From NCBI GenBank assembly GCA_937868205.1, contig CALMMC010000049.1, forward strand, positions 1 to 64,000: 64,000 nucleotides of DNA, read 5' to 3'. This DNA is from JAAZPG01 sp012797375 (GTDB taxonomy: Bacteria; Acidobacteriota; Aminicenantia; Aminicenantales; UBA4085). The position numbers were made by a program, and so were the translations under genes. Shown here piece by piece: positions 1-8,103 of the stretch (position 1 is its first letter; every line of letters begins with the position of its first letter). Under the pieces are notes generated by a model that was given only the letters and a program-made list of their open reading frames with translations, was not told where the DNA came from and did not search any database.

Positions 1-105
1 TGGGTTGTGGTATATGGTTTGTCTTGTTTTTTTTTTTGTCAAGCAGAAGACGGCATACGAGATGCTCAGGAGTCTCGTGGGCTCGGAGATGTGTATAAGA
101 GACAG
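1..105. other. Illumina P7/Nextera i7 adapter read-through (artefact)
   Basis: Positions 40-63 match the Illumina P7 flow-cell sequence, 64-71 (GCTCAGGA) is an 8-base index equal to the Nextera N704 adapter index, and 72-105 is the Nextera read-2 adapter ending in the Tn5 mosaic end (87-105). Positions 1-39 are low-complexity T/G-rich sequence of the kind seen beyond an adapter. None of it should be annotated as genomic; genuine sequence starts about 106. Confidence 0.97.
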
Positions 106-381
106 GTGGGAAGAAGCGGGGGTGGCGGAGTCTGAAGGAGTAGAGAAAGAAGCGGCCGGGGCGGGGCTTGAGGAGGGAGAGGAATCGGGGGCGGAATCGG
201 CGCCGGTCGAGACGCGGCCGGACAAAGGGTCCCGGCTGCGCCAAACATAGGTTTCGGGGTCGGCGTCGAATTTTTTCTTACAGAACGCCGAACAGAAATA
301 CCAGCGCCGGCCGGCGTAATCGGAGAAAAACCGGGCCGCGTCCTCCCGGACGGTCATGCCGCAGATGGGGTCGATGGCCAT
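106..381 (-). CDS. YHS-domain protein, probable N-terminus of a heavy-metal P-type ATPase (truncated by the contig end)
   Basis: The frame opens with an ATG at 381, 10 nt after the csoR stop, and stays open for 92 codons up to the adapter junction. Residues 1-45 form a YHS metal-binding domain: PICGM (Cys7), then YFC-x3-C (Cys30, Cys34) in YFCSAFCKKKF. A Ser/Pro/Ala-rich linker follows, as between a YHS domain and the transmembrane part of copper ATPases. YHS domains bind Cu, Zn or similar ions; a position directly behind a CsoR-type regulator is typical of copper-efflux operons. There is no good ribosome site, so translation is probably coupled to csoR. The ATPase body itself is not in the window, so a free-standing YHS protein cannot be excluded. 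Confidence 0.7.
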
Positions 382-391
382 GGGGGCGATC

Positions 392-685
392 TCAAGCGCC
401 GGGCAGGCGGCGGATCCGGCCGAGGAGGGTGATGATCTCCTCGATTTTCTTCTCTTGGTCGGTCCGCCCCCTCCGCGTCAGGGAGTCGCGGACGCAAGAT
501 CGGAGATGTCGTTCAAGGATACGCTCCTCGACCCGGGCAAGGGCCGCCGAGACGGAGGCAAGCTGGGTCAGGATATCGACGCAGTAGCGGCGTTCCTCGA
601 TCATCTTCTGGACGCCCCGGACCTGGCCTTCGATGCGGCGCAGCCGGACCAGTTCGTCGGTATGGAACGGGTGAGCGTGGGTCAT
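392..685 (-). CDS. csoR: CsoR/FrmR-family (DUF156) metal-sensing repressor
   Basis: A 97-residue, all-helical DUF156 protein. The Cys35, His60, Cys64 pattern matches the C-H-C copper(I) site of CsoR (Cys36/His61/Cys65 in the Mycobacterium tuberculosis protein), which makes copper more likely than nickel or formaldehyde as effector. An upstream in-frame ATG at 706 exists, but the ATG at 685 follows a GGAGG 9 nt away and gives the family's usual length, so it is preferred. Family members are tetrameric repressors that leave DNA when Cu(I) binds. A 17-bp palindrome lies 29 bp upstream, implying autoregulation together with the downstream YHS gene. Family assignment is firm; metal specificity is inferred. 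Confidence 0.9.
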   Translation of the reverse strand: MTHAHPFHTDELVRLRRIEGQVRGVQKMIEERRYCVDILTQLASVSAALARVEERILERHLRSCVRDSLTRRGRTDQEKKIEEIITLLGRIRRLPGA

Positions 686-713
686 GTCTCCAAGCCTCCA
701 CTTCATAATATAT

Positions 714-730
714 ATACCCCCAGGGGGTAT
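714..730. promoter_or_regulatory. CsoR-type operator palindrome
   Basis: ATACCCCCAGGGGGTAT is a perfect 17-bp palindrome around a single central base. It has the form of type-1 CsoR operators (TACCCC...GGGGTA) and lies just upstream of the CsoR-like gene that reads leftward from 685. Binding by that protein is inferred. Confidence 0.85.
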
Positions 731-750
731 GTCAAGCTGATCCCCTCTGA

Positions 751-1006
751 AATCAGAACCTGTTTATCCATTTCCCCAATTAAATCGGTACCTGTTAATT
801 AAATCGGTACCTGTTTAACCATTTCCTTATTTTCCCCGGCTTATTGAATCGGTCAATCGGTACCTGTTTATCCATTTCCCCTTTCCACCGGATCAGGCGG
901 AAAACACGGAAATGGTTGACCAGGTGCAAATTTCAGGTGCAATTTTCGGCCTCGCTATTCTCGTCTTTCCCCGGCTTATTAAATCAGTACCTGTTTAACC
1001 ATTTCC
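751..1006. repeat. REP-like repeat cluster 1 (upstream of RAYT)
   Basis: Several copies of a ~25-bp element with reverse form AATCGGTACCTGTTTAACC followed by ATTTCC. Reverse copies lie near 751-775, 783-800 (partial), 801-826, 855-879 and 981-1006; a forward copy (GGAAATGGTTGACCAGGT) starts at 909. The 855/909 pair is inverted around a ~27-nt spacer and could form a stem. The block 858-925 is repeated almost exactly downstream of the transposase gene. Confidence 0.9.
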
Positions 1007-1096
1007 TCATTGCCGGCCGGATTTCCCCCGAAATGAGAATATTTCAAATCGCGGGACGTCTTTTTCATTGAATCCCGCGATTCCCGGAGACCAAAG

Positions 1097-1771
1097 ATGC
1101 CTCCCTTTAAGCGCATTGTCGCCGTCAACCGCCCGCACCATATCACCAACCGGGGAAACCGCCGGCAAACCATTTTTTTCAGCGATGAGGACAGGAAGGT
1201 CTACCTCGGCCTTCTTGGCTGGCATGCGGACAAGTACGGACTCAAATTTTGGGCCTATTGCCTGATGCACAACCATATTCATCTTATCGCGGTGCCGGAA
1301 AATCCCGAGAGCATGTCTCTGACCATTCGGGAGACCCATCGGAAATATTCCTCCTACATCAATATTCTCATGAATTGGAAAGGCACGCTTTGGCAGAGGC
1401 GTTTTTATTCGTTTCCTCTAGAAGACGCCCATTTGTACCGGGCGCTTCGTTATGTCGAGAATAATCCGGTTCGGGCCGGGATCGTTAAAAAAGCGGAGGA
1501 ATACCGCTGGTCAAGCGCGCCGGCCCATGTGTTCGGCCGTCGAGACGGCTTGCTCTCCCCCAACGGGCTCGGCATCAAAAGGAATAACTGGAGGGCTTAC
1601 CTCAGAGAACAGGAGGAAGAAGCCGAAATCAAGGATATCCGCGCCCGGTCGTTAACCGGCCGGCCCCTGGGCGGAGATGAATTCATCGCCGAGCTCGAGC
1701 AATCCCTGGATCTTGAGCTCCGGCATAAAAAGCCGGGCCGGAAAAAATCTGACGCGAACGGAAAGCCTTAA
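1097..1771 (+). CDS. REP-associated tyrosine transposase (RAYT, Y1/HUH family)
   Basis: A 224-residue Y1 transposase of the IS200/IS605-related RAYT class, single-strand DNA nucleases thought to move REP elements. The HUH metal motif is H60-I-H62 within MHNHIHLIAV. LWQRRFYSF (99-107) and the conserved RYVENNPVRAG (118-128) carry the probable nucleophile Tyr119. GGAGA precedes the ATG at 1097. The gene is flanked by near-identical repeat pairs at 858-925 and 1808-1876 and lies among related short repeats, the classic REPtron arrangement. The C-terminal tail is charged and Lys-rich. All catalytic residues look intact, so the gene may be active. It is visibly less GC-rich than its neighbours, consistent with mobility. 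Confidence 0.93.
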   Translation: MPPFKRIVAVNRPHHITNRGNRRQTIFFSDEDRKVYLGLLGWHADKYGLKFWAYCLMHNHIHLIAVPENPESMSLTIRETHRKYSSYINILMNWKGTLWQRRFYSFPLEDAHLYRALRYVENNPVRAGIVKKAEEYRWSSAPAHVFGRRDGLLSPNGLGIKRNNWRAYLREQEEEAEIKDIRARSLTGRPLGGDEFIAELEQSLDLELRHKKPGRKKSDANGKP

Positions 1772-1805
1772 AGGAAATCATCCCTTATCCATTCGGCACC
1801 TGTCA

Positions 1806-1936
1806 TTCGGTACCTGTTTATCCATTTCCCCTTTCCACCGAATCAGACGGGAAAACACGGAAATGGTTGACCAGGTACGGATTTGGTTAGAATTTATGTC
1901 CAGGAAACAGGGAAATGGTTAAACAGGTTCCGAATT
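1806..1936. repeat. REP-like repeat cluster 2 (downstream of RAYT)
   Basis: A reverse copy starts at 1806, forward copies at 1859 and 1911. The block 1808-1876 differs from 858-925 by two substitutions and one inserted G. The last copy (1911-1936) runs into the 3' end of mnmA and supplies its stop codon. Confidence 0.9.
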
Positions 1937-3067
1937 ATTGAGGACCCGGGAAATGGTCCCGCCGCCCAAAACGGCGTCCCCCTCATAGAAAACGGCCGCC
2001 TGCCCGGGAGTGATCGCCCTCTGCGGTCGGGCGAACTCGACGATCACGCTTTTCCTCGGTCCGGGGAAAAGCGTCGCCGGCTCTCCCTCGTGCCGCGAAC
2101 GGATTTTGACATCCGCCGCCCGCGGTCCGTCGATCCCCGCGATCGCAACCCAGTTGACGCCGGCGACGGCGAAACGCGATTTGAGAAGAGCCTCGTCCGG
2201 CCCGGCGACGATTGTGTTGGCCGCTGCGTCCAGCGCAAGGACATAAAGCGGGCGCGGAGCGGCGATGCCCATCCCCTTCCGCTGGCCGATCGTGTAATTC
2301 AGGAATCCCTGGTGGCATCCGATGATCTTGCCCTTTCCGTCGACGATATGTCCCGGCCGGAATGCACCGGGAATCCGTCCGCGCAGAAACGCGGCATAGT
2401 CGTCGCCTGGAATGAAACAGATTTCCTGGCTTTCGGATTTCCGGGCGACGTGCAGTCTGAAACGCGCGGCCAAATCCCGGACTTCGGTTTTTTTCATCCC
2501 GCCCAGCGGGAAAATCGTCCGGGCCAGCGCCTCCTGGGGCAGGGCATAAAGGAAATACGACTGGTCCTTGCCGGTATCGACTCCCTTAAGAAGGCGCCAA
2601 CGGCCGCTTTTCCCGTCGAAGTCGACACGAGCGTAATGGCCGGTCGCGATCTTCGCCGCTCCGAGCCGTTTCGCCCGGCCGAGCAATGGGCCGAACTTGA
2701 CGAACCGGTTGCACCTCACACAGGGATTGGGCGTCCGTCCCCGGACATACTCGGCGACGAAATCCGCGACCACTGTCCGGTCGAACCGCCGCCGGAGATT
2801 CACGACGGCGTGGGGAATGCCCAAGTCGGCCGCTACCCGGGCGGCTTCCCGGGCGGCCGCGCCGCCGCCGCAGCTCCGGCCGTCGGCTTTCCCGCCGCAT
2901 CCCTCCTCCTCTTTCCCCTCCCCTTCCCGTCCGGAGAAAAGATCCAGCGTGACGCCGGAAACCTTCCAGCCCTGCTCCCTCAAGACGGCCGCGGCCACGG
3001 AGGAATCGACCCCGCCTGACATGGCGACGACGACGGCTTCAGGGCGGCTTGCGGCTTTTTCGGTCAT
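1919..3067 (-). CDS. mnmA: tRNA-specific 2-thiouridylase MnmA
   Basis: The 382-residue enzyme adds sulfur to uridine-34 of Lys, Glu and Gln tRNAs in the cytoplasm, using ATP and a persulfide relay. The N-terminal PP-loop reads AMSGGVDSSVAAAVL. The two redox cysteines are recognisable in TPNPCVRCN and SQEICFIPGDDY, and TGHYARV and YTIGQRKGMGI are family landmarks. A Gly/Glu/Cys-rich insertion around residues 46-66 makes it slightly longer than the usual ~360. The ATG at 3067 has no clear ribosome site, but no later start would keep the first beta strand. The C-terminal NSEPV and the TAA lie inside a REP-like element (1911-1936), so the repeat has rewritten the end of the gene. Confidence 0.95.
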   Translation of the reverse strand: MTEKAASRPEAVVVAMSGGVDSSVAAAVLREQGWKVSGVTLDLFSGREGEGKEEEGCGGKADGRSCGGGAAAREAARVAADLGIPHAVVNLRRRFDRTVVADFVAEYVRGRTPNPCVRCNRFVKFGPLLGRAKRLGAAKIATGHYARVDFDGKSGRWRLLKGVDTGKDQSYFLYALPQEALARTIFPLGGMKKTEVRDLAARFRLHVARKSESQEICFIPGDDYAAFLRGRIPGAFRPGHIVDGKGKIIGCHQGFLNYTIGQRKGMGIAAPRPLYVLALDAAANTIVAGPDEALLKSRFAVAGVNWVAIAGIDGPRAADVKIRSRHEGEPATLFPGPRKSVIVEFARPQRAITPGQAAVFYEGDAVLGGGTISRVLNNSEPV

Positions 3068-3161
3068 CGGTGGTTATGTTATATTATGTTATATTAGAAG
3101 GCGGCGGTCATTTTAACACTCTTTCCGACCGGGCTCCAGGCCGCTCGACTCGACGGAAATA

Positions 3162-4421
3162 ATGCGAAATACGACGCTGCGGACGACGGCGGCCCTCGTA
3201 AGATACCATGCCCAGGTCGGCTCCCGCGTCGCCATCCGGGCTCTCGCCCCCGTTCTCGCCTCAGCCTTCGGCCTCTTTTATCTCCTCCGCCCCGAGCTCT
3301 ACATCATGCTTGCCCGCCGTCTTTTCGCCGAGGCCGAGCCGATCGCCCGCGGTCTTCTCATAACCGCCGCGCTTTTGGCCGCGGCCGCCGCAGCCCGAAA
3401 ATCCGTTTGTTTCGGGCTGGGCGGATGGCTCCGCAGCCTCCCCGTCGGCGGGAGGGCTCATCGGCGGGCGGCCGTCTTCGCCATCACCCTGGCCGAAACG
3501 CCGATCACCTTTTTACTGTTCGCCTCCTTCTTTGTCGGGACGCGGGATCTTCGCCCTCCTTATCTCCTCGAGGCGGCCGGGCTCTTGCTGGCTTCCGCGG
3601 CCGCGGCGGCCGCGGTCGTCCCGGCGAAAAACAAGTTTTGGCGGGTCGTCATCGGGGCGGCAGCCGCCGTCTTGGCGGGTTCAGGAAATCCGGCCTATTT
3701 TGGGATCTCGATCCCCGTTTTTCTGGCTGTCGATTATCTCGGCGGTCCGTTCGAAAAAATCCGAGCCGGGACGGGCCGGCGGAAATGGATGTTCCCGATT
3801 CGTTTCCCGGCGTTGATCGGCGTGCGGGCGCTCGGACTCTCCGGCTGGTCGGGATATTTTCCGGCCGGGGCGGTCATCGGAATGACCGCTCTCTTCCTTA
3901 ATAACAACGTTCTGTCCGATCATCTCCGGGAAGCGGCCATGCGGACGGGAGGGGCGCTGAGCGCGGCGGTTTTCCTGGCGTTTACAGCCGGATTTCTCGT
4001 CGCCGTCCGCGCGCCCTGGCCATGGAGCCGGTCTTGGCCGCGCTCGGCCCGACACCGGATTCTATCCGACGCTCTCTTTCTCGGGCTCCCGGCGTTACTT
4101 CTGGCTGTCCCCCTGCAGTGGATCGGCTGGGCGGCCGTCTGGGGAGCCGCATCGTTTCTGCCGGCGGGAGCGACAAGAGCGGCCGGGGCGGTCAACGCGC
4201 CCCGGGAAAGCCGGTCGAAAATATTGGGGACGCTCTTGCTGGAAGGCGGGTTGGCCGCGGTCGTTTATGGACTGTGGACCGAAGCCGGCATTGCTTTCCT
4301 TTTTCTTACGCCGCTCCTCGTCGAGACCGCCGCCCGGCGGGAGCAGACGCTGAAAGTCACAGCCTGGGATGAGATGCATCACGACGCCGTCGGCGATCCC
4401 GGCTCTTGGAGCTCGATATGA
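3162..4421 (+). CDS. Polytopic membrane protein, probable ABC transporter permease
   Basis: A 419-residue, very hydrophobic Ala/Leu-rich protein with roughly ten predicted membrane segments and short loops. No named family is recognised from sequence alone. The role as permease is inferred from the next gene, an ABC ATPase whose ATG overlaps this stop (ATGA at 4418-4421), so the two are translationally coupled. An ABC-2-like exporter is plausible. It is divergent from mnmA across a 94-bp AT-rich gap holding TTATGTTATATTATGTTATA-like repeats that could supply promoters both ways. The substrate is unknown. Confidence 0.7.
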   Translation: MRNTTLRTTAALVRYHAQVGSRVAIRALAPVLASAFGLFYLLRPELYIMLARRLFAEAEPIARGLLITAALLAAAAAARKSVCFGLGGWLRSLPVGGRAHRRAAVFAITLAETPITFLLFASFFVGTRDLRPPYLLEAAGLLLASAAAAAAVVPAKNKFWRVVIGAAAAVLAGSGNPAYFGISIPVFLAVDYLGGPFEKIRAGTGRRKWMFPIRFPALIGVRALGLSGWSGYFPAGAVIGMTALFLNNNVLSDHLREAAMRTGGALSAAVFLAFTAGFLVAVRAPWPWSRSWPRSARHRILSDALFLGLPALLLAVPLQWIGWAAVWGAASFLPAGATRAAGAVNAPRESRSKILGTLLLEGGLAAVVYGLWTEAGIAFLFLTPLLVETAARREQTLKVTAWDEMHHDAVGDPGSWSSI

Positions 4422-5110
4422 TTCGATTCGAAAACATCTTCTTCGGCTACGAGAAAAACGTTCCGGTTTTTCAGGAGTTGAATCTCGACCTGGACGCGGG
4501 GCTGACGCTGCTTTTGGGACCGAACGGGTCGGGCAAGACGACCCTTCTAAAGATGGCCGCGGGCGTGGAAAAGCCCGATCGGGGCACGGTCCGGGTCGAC
4601 GGAAAAGATCTTTGGAAAAACGAAGTCGCAGCCCGAAGGGAAATCGCCTACCTGCCCGAGCATCCCGATCTAACGCCCTATGCCTCCATCCGGGAGATCG
4701 TCCGGTTCGTCTGCCGGCTGCGCGGCGAACCGGTCCCCCGCGGAGAAGAAGCCCTGGCGACGCTGGACATGGACCGCGTGGCCGGCCGCTCAGTCCGGGA
4801 GCTTTCGCAGGGACAGCGGCGCCGGGCCGTGCTGGCCGCGGCGATGATCGGCCGGCCGAAGCACCTCCTGTTGGACGAGCCGCTGGAAGCGATGGACCGG
4901 CGGATGCGGGACGACATCATGATTTGGATCGAAAGCCGGATCAAGGACGGGGCGGCGGCCGTCATCGTTTCCCACGACCTTGATCCGTTTTCCGTTCTGG
5001 CGACCTCGGCGGTTGGGTTGAAGGAAGGCCGGCCCGAACCACATCCCGAGCTTCCGGCTGAAGCGGCGGAACGGCACAAAATCCTCGAGCGGCTTGCCCG
5101 CGGTCTTTGA
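4418..5110 (+). CDS. ABC transporter ATP-binding protein
   Basis: A 230-residue nucleotide-binding subunit. Walker A is LLGPNGSGKTTLLKM, the signature LSQGQRRR, Walker B HLLLDEPLEAMD and the switch histidine VSHD. The single-domain form resembles CcmA/ABC-2 exporter ATPases. An ATG four codons earlier exists (4406), but 4418 gives a 4-bp stop/start overlap with the permease gene and has GGAG about 7 nt upstream. It presumably energises the membrane protein encoded just before it; the substrate cannot be told. Confidence 0.92.
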   Translation: MIRFENIFFGYEKNVPVFQELNLDLDAGLTLLLGPNGSGKTTLLKMAAGVEKPDRGTVRVDGKDLWKNEVAARREIAYLPEHPDLTPYASIREIVRFVCRLRGEPVPRGEEALATLDMDRVAGRSVRELSQGQRRRAVLAAAMIGRPKHLLLDEPLEAMDRRMRDDIMIWIESRIKDGAAAVIVSHDLDPFSVLATSAVGLKEGRPEPHPELPAEAAERHKILERLARGL

Positions 5111-5151
5111 TATTGAATTTAGGGACGCCCTCTCCGTCATCATTAATTATT

Positions 5152-5346
5152 AATCGGTACCTGGTTAACTATTTCCGTATTTCTTCTCCCCCGAACTCAT
5201 GAGACGGGAAAAAGCAATCTTGATAAGGAATTATCATGAGTTGTTTCCAGATGGAATCGAGAAAATGGTTAACCAGGCTGGAATTTGGAATTTGCCCACG
5301 GAGGAAGCCGGTGGAAACAGGGAAATGGTTAAACAGGTTCCGATTT
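5152..5346. repeat. REP-like repeat cluster 3
   Basis: The 345-bp gap between the ABC ATPase and yebC holds a reverse copy (5152-5176) and forward copies at 5261-5279 and 5321-5346. Two small open frames here (5199-5417, 5236-5472) run through the repeats and look non-coding. A promoter for yebC follows. Confidence 0.85.
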
Positions 5347-5391
5347 GCCGGCTCCAGGTTGATTTACTTGATGAAAAAGGGAAGATGGGTC

Positions 5392-5420
5392 TTGTGTCAC
5401 GAAAAAGCATTTGCTAAAAT
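5392..5420 (+). promoter_or_regulatory. Probable sigma-70 promoter of yebC
   Basis: TTGTGT (5392-5397) and TAAAAT (5415-5420) are separated by 17 bp; the ATG is 36 bp downstream. It lies after the last REP copy, so the repeats would not be transcribed with yebC from it. Confidence 0.55.
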
Positions 5421-5455
5421 GATCTGCGTATTCTTATCCTTCAAGGAGCTCCACA

Positions 5456-6208
5456 ATGTCCGGTCATTCTAAATGGGCGTCCATCAAGCATAAAAAAGGC
5501 GCCGCCGACGCCAAGCGCGGCAAAGTCTTCACGAAAATCATCCGGGAAATCGCCGTTGCCGCCAGGGCCGGCGGGGGCGAACCGGACAAAAATCCGCGTC
5601 TGCGAAAGGCGATCCAGGACGCCAAGAACGCCAACATGCCCGCCGACAACATCAAGCGGGCCATCCAGAAGGGAACCGGACAATTGGAAGGCGTGTCCTA
5701 CGAGGAAGCCATATTCGAAGGGTACGGACCGGGCGGCGTGGCTATTTATCTCACTGTGCTGACCGACAACCGCAACCGAACCGTTTCCGAAATCCGCCAC
5801 ATCTTCACAAAAAACGGCGGCCAGATCGGAACCCAAGGCTGCGTCGCCTTCCGTTTCAAACGGGGCGGCACGATCGACATCGAAAAAGCCGCGGTCGCCG
5901 AAGAGAAGCTCATGGAAATCGCCTTGAACGCCGGAGCGGAAGACATCACCGACGAAGGCGACATGTGGGAAGTCATCACTTCCCCCGACAAGTTCGACGC
6001 GGTATTGGAGGCGATCAAGAAAGAAGGAGTCGAGATCGTCGAGGCGACCAACGGCTACATCCCCGAGGACTACACCAAGGTCGAGGGCAAGCAGGCCCAC
6101 CAAACCCTCAAGCTCGTCGAGGAGCTCGAGGACCACGATGATGTCCAGACCGTCGCGTCCAACTTCGACATCTCGCCGGAGGATCTCGCCTCGTACGAAA
6201 GCTCCTGA
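5456..6208 (+). CDS. yebC: YebC/PmpR-family protein
   Basis: A full-length 250-residue member of the YebC family. It begins with the family signature MSGHSKWASIKHKKGAAD, followed by FTKIIREI and the ADNIKRAI helix. These cytoplasmic proteins have been described as transcription regulators and more recently as ribosome-associated translation factors. AAGGAG lies 8 nt before the ATG. ruvC follows after about 20 bp, the common yebC-ruvC order, so the two are probably cotranscribed. Nothing unusual is visible in the protein. Confidence 0.96.
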   Translation: MSGHSKWASIKHKKGAADAKRGKVFTKIIREIAVAARAGGGEPDKNPRLRKAIQDAKNANMPADNIKRAIQKGTGQLEGVSYEEAIFEGYGPGGVAIYLTVLTDNRNRTVSEIRHIFTKNGGQIGTQGCVAFRFKRGGTIDIEKAAVAEEKLMEIALNAGAEDITDEGDMWEVITSPDKFDAVLEAIKKEGVEIVEATNGYIPEDYTKVEGKQAHQTLKLVEELEDHDDVQTVASNFDISPEDLASYESS

Positions 6209-6231
6209 TTTTCGTGCCGGGCCACAAGCCC

Positions 6232-6732
6232 ATGCGGATACTCGGGATCGATCCCAGCAGCGTCGCGACCGGATACGGGATCGTTCAATCCGACGGAAAC
6301 GATTCCCAGGTTCTCGCTTACGGCGCGATCAAGCCGTCCCGCAAAGCCGCCCTTCCCATCCGGCTCCTCGAAATTAAAACCGGGCTTGAACGCCTGATCT
6401 CAGCCTACAATCCAGAAGAAATCGCGATCGAAAATCCTTTTTTCGGCCTCAATATCAAGACAGCGATCACTTTGGGCCAAGTCCGCGGGGCGGTTTTGGT
6501 CGCCGTCGCCTCGGCTTCCCTCCCCCTCTTCGAATATTCCCCTCGCGAGATCAAGAAGGCCGTGACCGGATACGGTCAGGCGGAAAAAACCCAAGTCGGG
6601 ATCATGATTCGGGCCCTTCTCCGGATCGACGATGACGCCATGGAGGAGGATGCCTCCGACGCCCTCGCCTGCGCCTTCTGCCACCTCAATACGCGGCTGG
6701 CGAAAAAGAACCTGGAGGAGATGAAAATCTGA
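6232..6732 (+). CDS. ruvC: Crossover junction endodeoxyribonuclease RuvC
   Basis: The 166-residue Holliday-junction resolvase cuts four-way DNA junctions during recombination. Catalytic acidic residues are visible: Asp in MRILGIDPS, Glu in IAIENPFF, and the Asp pair in EDASDALACAFCH. A GTG at 6214 would add six residues (MPGHKP), but the ATG at 6232 matches the family N-terminus and is preferred; neither has a strong ribosome site. It follows yebC closely. ruvA and ruvB, often next in this operon, are absent here: the next gene is on the opposite strand beyond a repeat cluster. Confidence 0.93.
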   Translation: MRILGIDPSSVATGYGIVQSDGNDSQVLAYGAIKPSRKAALPIRLLEIKTGLERLISAYNPEEIAIENPFFGLNIKTAITLGQVRGAVLVAVASASLPLFEYSPREIKKAVTGYGQAEKTQVGIMIRALLRIDDDAMEEDASDALACAFCHLNTRLAKKNLEEMKI

Positions 6733-6800
6733 CGGCCGCGGCCGCGGCCGGCCTCATTTCGGCGCCTGGTCCGCCTTTTCCCTTTTTCCGGAGGAGATAT

Positions 6801-6932
6801 TCAGTACCTGGTTATCCATTTCCTTATTATCAGCTTTCATCCGCCTGGAAAAAATCCTTGATAGGATTACATATTTATCGTCAGATGCACCGGACGGAAA
6901 GAAATGCGGAAATGGTTGAACAGGTACCGATT
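6801..6932. repeat. REP-like repeat cluster 4
   Basis: A reverse copy (6801-6823) and a forward copy (6907-6932) are inverted around an ~83-nt spacer, between the convergent ruvC and ychF genes. The stem could act as a bidirectional terminator or RNA stabiliser; that is inference. Confidence 0.85.
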
Positions 6933-6946
6933 GATCAACACTCCGG

Positions 6947-8029
6947 TTAGACCGCGAACCGGAAATTGATGATATCCCCGTCCTGGACCTGATACTCCTT
7001 GCCCTCCAGCCGGAGCGTCCCCCGCGTCCGGCATTCGGCCATCGATCCGGCCGCGATGAATTCGCTGAAAGGCACGACCTCCGCACGGATGAAGCCGCGC
7101 TCGATGTCGGAATGGATCTCCCCCGCCGCGGCCAGGGCCTTCGTCCCGTCCCGGATCGTCCAAGCCTTGACTTCGTCCTGTCCAACCGTGAAAAACGACA
7201 ACAGCCCCATCAGCCGGTAAGTGGCGGCGATGAGTTTCTCCCGGGCCGGCCGCGTGATCCCGTAATCCGCCAAAAAGGCTTTGAGCTCCGCGTTCGGCAA
7301 CTCGCGCAATTCCATCTCGATCCGGGCCGAAAGCCCGATGACGGCTGTATTCGCCTGCTCCGCCCAGCCGGCAAACGGGGCGAGAACCTCGCCTTCACGG
7401 CGGATGTCTTCTTCGTCCAGATTGACGGCCACGATCAGCGGCTTCTGCGTCAAGAATCGGTACCCGCGGATCAGGAGCTCCTCGTCCGGCTTGAACTCGA
7501 GGAGCCGGAGCGGACGCTCCGCCTCCAGGTGGGCCCGGCAGGTTTTCAGCACGGCCAGCTCGCGGACATCCCGATCGCTTTTTTTGGCCGCAATCTCCTT
7601 TTCCAGACGATCGAAGCGTTTCTCGATGACGGCCAAATCGCTCAGGAGAAACTCCGTTTCCGCGTCCCGAAGATCGCGGACCGGATCGACGGATTCCCTC
7701 GGATGCGGAACCGCCGGGTCTCCAAAGGCTCGGACAACCAGAAGCAGCGCGTCGACGGTCCGGAGTTTCCCCAAGAACTGCTCGCTGAAGCCGGTTTTAC
7801 GGCCGTCCCCCGCCGCCACTCCGGCCAACTCGGAGAATTCGATCGTCGCCTGAATTTTTTTCTTCGGCTTGTAGATCTCGGCCAAGCGGTCGACCCGGTC
7901 GTCCGGAACCTTGACTACGGCCACGGGCTCGGCCCCGTGAGCCGCGGCCTCCGCCGGCGCCATCCCGGTCAAGGCGGCGAAAAGAACGGTCTTGCCGGAA
8001 AGAGGCGGACCAACAAGGCAGATTTTCAC
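6947..8029 (-). CDS. ychF: YchF/OLA1-type Obg-like ATPase
   Basis: A 360-residue P-loop protein of the Obg-HflX superfamily that prefers ATP and associates with ribosomes. G1 is CLVGPPLSGKTVLF, and the NKxD position reads AVNLDEED, as in the ATP-preferring YchF branch. A coiled-coil insertion (about 125-185) and a C-terminal TGS domain ending VQDGDIINFRFAV complete the family layout. The P-loop GPPLSGKT departs from the more common GLPNVGKS, so this is a diverged member. A TTGAAA/TATTCT promoter lies just upstream. Confidence 0.93.
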   Translation of the reverse strand: MKICLVGPPLSGKTVLFAALTGMAPAEAAAHGAEPVAVVKVPDDRVDRLAEIYKPKKKIQATIEFSELAGVAAGDGRKTGFSEQFLGKLRTVDALLLVVRAFGDPAVPHPRESVDPVRDLRDAETEFLLSDLAVIEKRFDRLEKEIAAKKSDRDVRELAVLKTCRAHLEAERPLRLLEFKPDEELLIRGYRFLTQKPLIVAVNLDEEDIRREGEVLAPFAGWAEQANTAVIGLSARIEMELRELPNAELKAFLADYGITRPAREKLIAATYRLMGLLSFFTVGQDEVKAWTIRDGTKALAAAGEIHSDIERGFIRAEVVPFSEFIAAGSMAECRTRGTLRLEGKEYQVQDGDIINFRFAV

Positions 8030-8069
8030 AATGATCTCTCTTTAAAATGAATCCGTTCGACTAATGTTC

Positions 8070-8098
8070 AGAATACGTTTTTCCCCGGTTTTTTTCAA
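8070..8098 (-). promoter_or_regulatory. Probable sigma-70 promoter of ychF
   Basis: Reading leftward, TTGAAA (8098-8093) and TATTCT (8075-8070) are 17 bp apart, about 40 bp before the ychF start at 8029. Confidence 0.55.
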
Positions 8099-8103
8099 GA
8101 AAT

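Noticed and set aside
5..250. An 81-codon frame at the left end
   Set aside because: Its first third translates the Illumina adapter.
751..1006. REP-like cluster considered as a CRISPR array
   Set aside because: Copies occur in both orientations, spacing is irregular, the intervening sequences are not uniform spacers, and no cas genes are present.
5199..5472. Two small overlapping frames upstream of yebC
   Set aside because: They consist largely of translated REP-like repeats and overlap the yebC promoter and start.
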